A DNA stretch of 10,787 bases, taken from contig CAYQJO010000153.1 in NCBI GenBank assembly GCA_964417785.1, positions 1-10,787 of the forward strand. The letters are read 5' to 3'. The DNA is from DAOTUL01 sp034437435. Its GTDB lineage: Bacteria > Chloroflexota > Anaerolineae > Aggregatilineales > Phototrophicaceae. Under the pieces are notes generated by a model that saw nothing but the letters and a program-made list of their open reading frames with translations, searched no databases and had not been told where the DNA came from. Of this stretch, positions 6,678 to 10,787 are shown piece after piece; position 1 is the stretch's first letter; each line of letters begins with the position of its first letter. The position numbers were made by a program, and so were the translations under genes.

Positions 6678-6727
6678 ATGATAATCTATGGCGAACAACT
6701 CCCGCGCCGCCGTCTGGGGCGCACCGA
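6678..6727 (+). pseudogene. Truncated 5' end of a gene resembling an aldo/keto reductase
   Basis: ATG 6678 is preceded by AGGAAGG (6662-6668) at suitable spacing. It opens a frame reading MIIYGEQLPRRRLGRTD before reaching the left edge of the 854-bp duplicated segment at 6728; the frame then continues into duplicated DNA and stops inside the Uma2 gene start. Aldo/keto reductases commonly begin with an (x)RRLGRTxL-type strand, and the motif here fits, though 17 residues are weak evidence. It would be the next gene of the transporter operon, 82 bases after the second permease. The reading suggests that the rearrangement cut this gene after about 17 codons. A chance ORF remains possible. Confidence 0.4.
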
Positions 6728-7581
6728 CGCGAATTTACGATTAAATAGAGTCATAAATGATCGGAGGTTGCTATGGCGATAGCTAATCAGCAGCAGCGGA
6801 TGACCGAAGCTGAGTATCTCGCATTCGACCGCGAGAGCGAGACCAAACACGAGTTCATCGACGGCCAGGTCTACGCGATGAGCGGGGCCAGCCCCAACCA
6901 TAATTGGATTGCGGGCAGTACCTATGCATCGCTTTATTCACAGATGCGCGGACGCCCATGCAAAGTGGGTCCATCGGACTTGAAAATTCATATGCCGGCA
7001 ACCGGATCATTTGTCTATCCCGACATCAGCATCGTATGCGACGAACCGGAATATGGCGGCGAACAAAGCGATATGCTGCTCAACCCGGTGGTGGTGATTG
7101 AGGTACTGTCACCGTCTACCGAACACCACGACCGGAACGTCAAGTTCCACCACTACTGGACCATTCCGACGCTGAAAGCGGTTGTCTTCATCGCGCAGGA
7201 CGAAGCGCGGGTCGAGCGCTACAACCGCGAGGGCAGCAACGCATGGCAGATGACGATTGCTCGCGGCCTGGACGCCAGCATGGAACTCCCATCTATCGGC
7301 TGCACCCTGCCGCTGGTGGAGATCTACGAGGAAGTCACGTTTGAGAGGGAACAAACACATGCCAACGATTACAACCAATGACGGCACGGAACTGTATTAC
7401 GAGGACACCGGCACGGGCAAGCCGCTGGTGATGCTGCATGGATGGGGCTGCTCGACCGCCTTCTTCCAACGCAACGTGGAACCGCTGGCCGCCCATATGC
7501 GCGTTATCAACGTGGCGCTGCGCGGACACGGCGAGTCGGCGAAGGTGGAGTACGGTCATCGCATCTCACGCTATGCGGCGG
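6728..7581. repeat. 854-bp direct repeat, copy 1 (Uma2 gene plus start of hydrolase)
   Basis: This segment recurs at 8511-9364 with a constant offset of 1783 bases. By eye no difference was found, and translations in several frames are identical. Identity breaks at 6727/8510 on the left (a vs g, though the preceding CCG is shared) and at 7582/9365 on the right (t vs a). It contains 45 bases upstream of the Uma2 start, the whole Uma2 gene, and the first 74 codons of the hydrolase. No terminal inverted repeats, target duplication or transposase were found at its edges, so it is not a recognisable insertion sequence. Confidence 0.93.
6773..7381 (+). CDS. Uma2 family (DUF820) nuclease-like protein, copy 1
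   Basis: 202 residues with a strong ribosome site (CGGAGG at 6763-6768). It has the usual DUF820/Uma2 order: MTEAEYLAFDRESETKHEFIDG N-terminal region with E27, then YPDISIVCDE with D84, then VVVIEVLSPST with E110, then D120 and K124 followed by HHYW. This is the PD-(D/E)xK-like restriction endonuclease fold, with D84, E110 and possibly K124 at the metal site. Uma2 proteins are often present in many copies in Chloroflexota and Cyanobacteria; their real substrate is not established. The end of the gene overlaps the hydrolase start by 23 bases. The protein is identical to that encoded at 8556-9164. Confidence 0.88.
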   Translation: MAIANQQQRMTEAEYLAFDRESETKHEFIDGQVYAMSGASPNHNWIAGSTYASLYSQMRGRPCKVGPSDLKIHMPATGSFVYPDISIVCDEPEYGGEQSDMLLNPVVVIEVLSPSTEHHDRNVKFHHYWTIPTLKAVVFIAQDEARVERYNREGSNAWQMTIARGLDASMELPSIGCTLPLVEIYEEVTFEREQTHANDYNQ

Positions 7582-7586
7582 TATAA
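7359..7586 (+). pseudogene. Truncated alpha/beta hydrolase (N-terminal 74 residues)
   Basis: Starts exactly like the full hydrolase at 9142 (MPTITTNDGTELYY..., oxyanion HGWG at 27-30), with GAGAGGGA eight bases upstream. After residue 74 the sequence leaves the duplication at 7581 and reads Val then TAA (7584-7586). The fragment lacks the nucleophile Ser and catalytic His and cannot be an active hydrolase. It records the right breakpoint of the duplication. Confidence 0.88.
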
Positions 7587-7629
7587 TGAAAGGTCTCGGT
7601 CTTCAAATCGACTATTTTCATGAATTCTC

Positions 7630-7911
7630 CTAACGCTTTAGTTTCGACTTCAACCGATCCAGCGTCATGGCGTTCTCGCGGATTTCCGCCAGGGTCGCGT
7701 AATATTCCGCGTCCAGACTCTCACGGTTGTCGAAATAGTAGGCCAGCGCCGCATAGACTTCGCCGGCGGTGAGACCATAATGGTCCATGACCGCTTCCAC
7801 GGGCTGCTCGCCATCGACCACCATCCGGGCAACCATCTCGGCCCTCAAGTTTTCTCGGCTGCGCATGTAGGCGATGCCATCACGCAGAACAATGTGATTG
7901 ATTACTTCCAT
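7630..7911 (-). CDS. DUF433 family protein, probable antitoxin
   Basis: 93 residues. The pattern fits DUF433: an N-terminal beta segment (INHIVLRDGIAYMRSR), then a helix-turn-helix-like block (RAEMVARMVVDGEQPVEAVMDHYGLTAGEVYAALAYYFDNRESLDAEY). The YGLT...VYAALAYYFDNRE stretch is the most characteristic part of the family. The usual GTR in the N-terminal strand is replaced by RSRENL. A charged tail (MTLDRLKSKLKR) could bind DNA or the partner. DUF433 proteins are known partners of DUF5615 PIN-like proteins and are regarded as antitoxins. Start ATG 7911 lies 6 bases after the DUF5615 stop, with AGGTAG as a possible ribosome site that overlaps that stop. Confidence 0.8.
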   Translation of the reverse strand: MEVINHIVLRDGIAYMRSRENLRAEMVARMVVDGEQPVEAVMDHYGLTAGEVYAALAYYFDNRESLDAEYYATLAEIRENAMTLDRLKSKLKR

Positions 7912-7917
7912 TACAAT

Positions 7918-8280
7918 CTACCTGATCTCAAAAAACTCATTCTCAATATCCTGTACTGTGCCTGCGCCGCTATCGATAAGTTGAAAGTATGCATAGCATT
8001 GGGTGACAATCTTGCCAATCGCGGAAATATGTCGGTCCGGACAGAAAAATATACCTCCATGCCGCTTTCCTTCTACCAACCATCTGAAGTGCCGCGCTCG
8101 AAAGCCCGCATCCTTCGTAAGCAATGCAAACCCGTGTTCTGCTGCATAAATCAGATGATCCTCGTCGTCTGCTTCGGCCATACCGACTTCTTCACAACGT
8201 GCCACTTCTACACCGCGCTGCCGAAGCTGGATGGCAACTTGCTTGTCCACATGCGTATCAAGATAGAACTTCAGTGACAT
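7918..8280 (-). CDS. DUF5615 PIN-like protein, probable toxin
   Basis: 120 residues from the ATG at 8280-8278, favoured over an in-frame TTG at 8295 because AGGTGG lies just before it and the protein then starts MSLKFYLDTHVD as the family does. Acidic residues expected for the PIN-like metal site are visible: D8 in the first strand, D38-D41 (ADDEDHL), and TKDAGF with D57. The central EVGMAEADDEDHLIYAAEHG segment is the DUF5615/Mut7-C-like signature. Such proteins are proposed RNA-cleaving toxins. It precedes the DUF433 gene in the transcription direction, so the toxin comes first here, the opposite of what is common for these pairs. The pair lies on the reverse strand between two direct repeats. 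Confidence 0.82.
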   Translation of the reverse strand: MSLKFYLDTHVDKQVAIQLRQRGVEVARCEEVGMAEADDEDHLIYAAEHGFALLTKDAGFRARHFRWLVEGKRHGGIFFCPDRHISAIGKIVTQCYAYFQLIDSGAGTVQDIENEFFEIR

Positions 8281-8396
8281 CAAACCACCTGACAATCTAC
8301 TGCTAGTATCTTATCATAACAAGGTGGAAAATCTCGTGCCGTCACCCCAGGCCGGGTGCATTTCAATATTTTGGCATGTTCGCATACCTACCCAAA

Positions 8397-8495
8397 ATGA
8401 CGATCTGTGGTAGGGGCGGCACATGTGCCACCCGCGACTATGCAGGCGAGATCAAGAAATTCGCCAATAATCTGAAATACACCCCGGCGGAATAG
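8397..8495 (+). other. Short ORF, possibly the tail of a lost gene
   Basis: A 32-codon frame from ATG 8397 runs through the palindromic unit at 8410-8433 and ends with DYAGEIKKFANNLKYTPAE and a TAG at 8493-8495, 15 bases before copy 2 of the duplication. The final 19 residues look protein-like (amphipathic, good codons), so this may be the 3' remnant of a truncated gene. No ribosome site is seen and no family is recognised. It could equally be chance. The rest of 8281-8510 holds the presumed reverse-strand promoter region of the toxin pair (AT-rich around 8295-8325) and nothing else identifiable. Confidence 0.2.
8410..8433. repeat. Single GTAG-footed palindromic unit with diverged stem
   Basis: GTAG at 8410-8413 is followed by a 20-base near-palindrome 8414-8433 (GGGCGGCACA / TGTGCCACCC) with a single C-A mismatch (8417/8430). 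The stem sequence is of the GGGxGGC type rather than GGACGC, so it is a diverged member. No partner unit is seen to its left. Confidence 0.6.
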
Positions 8496-8510
8496 CGCCA
8501 TTGCATCCGG

Positions 8511-9364
8511 CGCGAATTTACGATTAAATAGAGTCATAAATGATCGGAGGTTGCTATGGCGATAGCTAATCAGCAGCAGCGGATGACCGAAGCTGAGTAT
8601 CTCGCATTCGACCGCGAGAGCGAGACCAAACACGAGTTCATCGACGGCCAGGTCTACGCGATGAGCGGGGCCAGCCCCAACCATAATTGGATTGCGGGCA
8701 GTACCTATGCATCGCTTTATTCACAGATGCGCGGACGCCCATGCAAAGTGGGTCCATCGGACTTGAAAATTCATATGCCGGCAACCGGATCATTTGTCTA
8801 TCCCGACATCAGCATCGTATGCGACGAACCGGAATATGGCGGCGAACAAAGCGATATGCTGCTCAACCCGGTGGTGGTGATTGAGGTACTGTCACCGTCT
8901 ACCGAACACCACGACCGGAACGTCAAGTTCCACCACTACTGGACCATTCCGACGCTGAAAGCGGTTGTCTTCATCGCGCAGGACGAAGCGCGGGTCGAGC
9001 GCTACAACCGCGAGGGCAGCAACGCATGGCAGATGACGATTGCTCGCGGCCTGGACGCCAGCATGGAACTCCCATCTATCGGCTGCACCCTGCCGCTGGT
9101 GGAGATCTACGAGGAAGTCACGTTTGAGAGGGAACAAACACATGCCAACGATTACAACCAATGACGGCACGGAACTGTATTACGAGGACACCGGCACGGG
9201 CAAGCCGCTGGTGATGCTGCATGGATGGGGCTGCTCGACCGCCTTCTTCCAACGCAACGTGGAACCGCTGGCCGCCCATATGCGCGTTATCAACGTGGCG
9301 CTGCGCGGACACGGCGAGTCGGCGAAGGTGGAGTACGGTCATCGCATCTCACGCTATGCGGCGG
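8511..9364. repeat. 854-bp direct repeat, copy 2
   Basis: Same sequence as 6728-7581 as far as can be read by eye. This copy is probably the parental arrangement on its right side, because here the hydrolase reading frame continues to a complete protein. The upstream 929 bases (7582-8510) separate the two copies and hold the DUF5615/DUF433 pair. Confidence 0.93.
8556..9164 (+). CDS. Uma2 family (DUF820) nuclease-like protein, copy 2
   Basis: Identical in protein to the gene at 6773-7381, including the CGGAGG ribosome site and the D84/E110/K124 pattern. In this copy the downstream hydrolase is complete, and the 23-base overlap between the two genes suggests translational coupling. Because the upstream 45 bases are also identical, both copies may share at least proximal control signals, but the farther upstream context differs: the transporter operon for copy 1 and the toxin-pair promoter region for copy 2. 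Confidence 0.88.
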   Translation: MAIANQQQRMTEAEYLAFDRESETKHEFIDGQVYAMSGASPNHNWIAGSTYASLYSQMRGRPCKVGPSDLKIHMPATGSFVYPDISIVCDEPEYGGEQSDMLLNPVVVIEVLSPSTEHHDRNVKFHHYWTIPTLKAVVFIAQDEARVERYNREGSNAWQMTIARGLDASMELPSIGCTLPLVEIYEEVTFEREQTHANDYNQ

Positions 9365-9963
9365 ACCTGCGCGACGTGATCGTGGCGCTGGAACTAGAAG
9401 ACGTGACCGCGCTGGGCTGGTCGATGGGCGGCAGTGTGATCTGGAGCCACTACGACCTCTTCCGCGACCAGTATATCAGCAAGATGGTGATCGTGGACCA
9501 GTCGCCGCGCCAGTACGCGGTTTTCGGCGGCCAGGAGTGGGCCGGTATCCAGGTCGGCTGCTACGACGCCGAGTCGCTGGCCGTCCTGACAACCACCCTG
9601 CGCCTGGACTCGCGCAGCGCCGCTGAGGGCATCGTCGGGGCGTGCTTCCCCGCCGGACAGACTCCCACCCGAACCGAGGTGGACTTCTTCGCCGGTGAGA
9701 TCGAGAAGACGCCCTGGTGGGTGCGGGCCGAGATCATGACCGACCACACCAATTTGGACTGGCGCGACCTGCTGCCGCAGATCAGCATCCCGGCGCTGGT
9801 GATGGTGGGCGGCAAGAGCGTGATCTGGGGACCGGGCGGCGCGGAGTATCCCGGCGAAACCATCCCCGGCGCACAGACTGTGACCTTCGCCGAAAGCGGC
9901 CACATGCCCTTCTACCACGAAGCCGACGCCTTCAATCAGGCGGTGATCGATTTCACCGGCTAG
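9142..9963 (+). CDS. Alpha/beta hydrolase
   Basis: 273 residues from ATG 9142, with GAGAGGGA at 9126-9133. An apparent longer frame starting at 9040 lies inside the Uma2 gene and is rejected. Features: N-terminal strands (GTELYYEDTG), oxyanion HGWG at 27-30, DLRDVIVALEL before the nucleophile elbow GWSMGG at 92-97 (Ser94), and catalytic His254 in SGHMPFYHE near the end. The size fits haloperoxidase/epoxide-hydrolase-like single-domain enzymes or esterases. The expected acid after strand 7 is not evident (MVGGKSVIWGPGG has no Asp); D119 after strand 6 (VIVDQSP) is a possible substitute, as in haloalkane dehalogenases. The hydrolysed substrate is unknown; the neighbouring enolase-superfamily gene suggests a catabolic role. 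Confidence 0.9.
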   Translation: MPTITTNDGTELYYEDTGTGKPLVMLHGWGCSTAFFQRNVEPLAAHMRVINVALRGHGESAKVEYGHRISRYAADLRDVIVALELEDVTALGWSMGGSVIWSHYDLFRDQYISKMVIVDQSPRQYAVFGGQEWAGIQVGCYDAESLAVLTTTLRLDSRSAAEGIVGACFPAGQTPTRTEVDFFAGEIEKTPWWVRAEIMTDHTNLDWRDLLPQISIPALVMVGGKSVIWGPGGAEYPGETIPGAQTVTFAESGHMPFYHEADAFNQAVIDFTG

Positions 9964-9967
9964 ACGC

Positions 9968-9995
9968 CGGCGGACCGGGCTTTCCCGGTCCGCCG
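9968..9995. terminator. Bidirectional hairpin between convergent genes
   Basis: Perfect 12-bp inverted repeat CGGCGGACCGGG / CCCGGTCCGCCG with a 4-base CTTT loop, placed four bases after the hydrolase stop and six bases before the reverse-strand stop of the enolase gene. No clear T-run follows on either strand, so intrinsic termination may be weak or factor-assisted. The core (GGACCGGG, 4-base loop, CCCGGTCC) resembles the palindromic family of this window but lacks the GTAG foot. Confidence 0.6.
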
Positions 9996-10001
9996 TTCCG
10001 G

Positions 10002-10787
10002 TCATCCCACCAGATTATCGCGGATGTAGTCGAAATTGATGTCCAGTCCGAGGCCGGGCCGGTCGGGAATGTGGACATAGCCCTCGTCGTCCATCGGATC
10101 GGCCAGTTGGTTGAGCCACGCGGGCGGCTGATCGTAGTCGATGAACGGATGCAGCAGGCCGCGTTCGTGGAACTCGCCGGGAACACTCATGGCGCACAGC
10201 ACATGCATATTGCCGATGTCCGATCCGTGCGACTCGACCTGCACACCGAACGACTCACACAGATGCACAATCTTCATCATGGGTGTGATTCCGCCCACAT
10301 CACGCACCCCTACCCGGCTCATATCCGATGCGCCGCGCACGATCCACTCAGCGCGGGTGAACATCTTGCCTTCGGCGGTCTCCGGTCCCACCACCGGGAT
10401 GTCCAGTTGATCGGCCAGCCACACATATGATGAGGTGCTGTGTTCGGCCATCGGTTCCTCGATCCAGTAGAAATCGAGTTTTTCCAGTTCGCGGCCCAGG
10501 TAGTACGCCTGCTGGCGCGTGTAGTAATGGTAGGGGTCGATCATCAGCTTCATGTCCGGTCCGACCGCCTCGCGCACCGCCGCGCAGGCCGCGACATCGC
10601 GTTTGGGATCGGGCGCACCCGGCATGGGCGGCTGCCATGTGTGCAGCTTGAAGGCAGTGTATCCGCGCTCCTTGCACTTGAGCGCAAATTCGGCATAAGC
10701 TTCCGGCGTGTTCAGTCCACCTTCGAGATCGTCACCGCACATGGTGCTGGCATAAGCCGGGACCTTCGTGCGAAACGCGCCCAACAG
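10002..10787 (-). CDS. Mandelate racemase/muconate lactonizing enzyme (enolase superfamily), partial
   Basis: The frame is open from the window edge and ends in TGA at 10004-10002; about 261 C-terminal residues are present, while the N-terminal capping domain lies outside. The barrel motifs are in order (counting from 10784): LLGAFRTKVPAYAST start of barrel, KLH (K46, H48) at strand 2, MIDPYHYY with D83, WIEEPM with E109, GPETAEG with E135, and SHGSDIGN with H186, followed by the C-terminal capping piece. D83, E109 and E135 are the expected Mg ligands; H186 is the likely base, giving abstraction of a proton alpha to a carboxylate. This is a sugar-acid dehydratase or racemase type. The KxH pattern instead of the more common KxK is noted. 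It runs opposite to the hydrolase and may belong to an operon beyond the right edge. Confidence 0.88.
   Translation of the reverse strand: MLGAFRTKVPAYASTMCGDDLEGGLNTPEAYAEFALKCKERGYTAFKLHTWQPPMPGAPDPKRDVAACAAVREAVGPDMKLMIDPYHYYTRQQAYYLGRELEKLDFYWIEEPMAEHSTSSYVWLADQLDIPVVGPETAEGKMFTRAEWIVRGASDMSRVGVRDVGGITPMMKIVHLCESFGVQVESHGSDIGNMHVLCAMSVPGEFHERGLLHPFIDYDQPPAWLNQLADPMDDEGYVHIPDRPGLGLDINFDYIRDNLVG

Noticed and set aside
6728..7581. Insertion sequence made of the 854-bp repeat
   Set aside because: No transposase, terminal inverted repeats or target-site duplication; the right edge cuts a gene in mid-codon series, which suits a duplication breakpoint better.
7582..7587. TATAAT at the right duplication junction as a new promoter
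   Set aside because: No acceptable -35 box 16-18 bases upstream and no forward gene downstream; likely chance.
9040..9141. N-terminal extension of the hydrolase inside the Uma2 gene
   Set aside because: The extension is the out-of-frame reading of Uma2; the hydrolase has its own ribosome site and ATG 9142.

Overview
This window looks like part of a GC-rich bacterial chromosome. Short GTAG/CTAC-footed palindromes, Uma2 and DUF433/DUF5615 accessory genes, and an ABC sugar-type cassette with no lipobox on its binding protein fit Chloroflexota (Anaerolineae-like) best. This is an inference from gene content and repeat style: no rRNA or other marker is present.

Layout: (1) 1-93 is the end of an unrecognised gene. 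(2) 94-319 holds four hairpin repeats in two inverted pairs. (3) 320-2587 is a tight two-gene unit: a secreted protein made of three diverged repeats with an acidic Gly-rich tail, then a radical SAM protein with a SPASM-like C-terminus. The radical SAM gene carries an in-frame insertion of the same palindromic repeats. (4) 2666-6595 is an ABC importer operon: binding protein, MalF-like permease, calcineurin-like phosphoesterase, MalG-like permease. No ATPase is encoded here. A palindrome pair lies between the binding protein and the first permease, the position occupied by REP elements in E. coli malE-malF. (5) 6596-9364 is rearranged: a truncated gene start resembling an aldo/keto reductase, then an 854-bp segment (Uma2 gene plus the first 74 codons of an alpha/beta hydrolase) present twice as direct repeats. 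The copies flank 929 bp that carry a reverse-strand DUF5615/DUF433 toxin-antitoxin-like pair. (6) The second copy continues into the complete hydrolase, which converges through a perfect 12-bp hairpin on a reverse-strand mandelate racemase/enolase-superfamily gene cut by the window end.

The importer, phosphoesterase, possible aldo/keto reductase, hydrolase and enolase-superfamily enzyme suggest uptake and breakdown of a sugar-acid or phosphorylated/phosphodiester carbohydrate, but the substrate cannot be read from sequence alone. The most unusual content is the palindrome family. Each unit has GTAG at the 5' foot of a hairpin, stem bases change in compensating pairs, units mostly occur as inverted pairs, and one pair has been absorbed in frame into a protein. 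This resembles REP/REPIN elements mobilised by RAYT (TnpA-REP) enzymes, and the in-gene copy recalls the protein-embedded palindromic elements of Rickettsia. No transposase is in the window. The second notable structure is the direct-repeat duplication with a toxin-antitoxin-like pair in the segment that recombination would remove.
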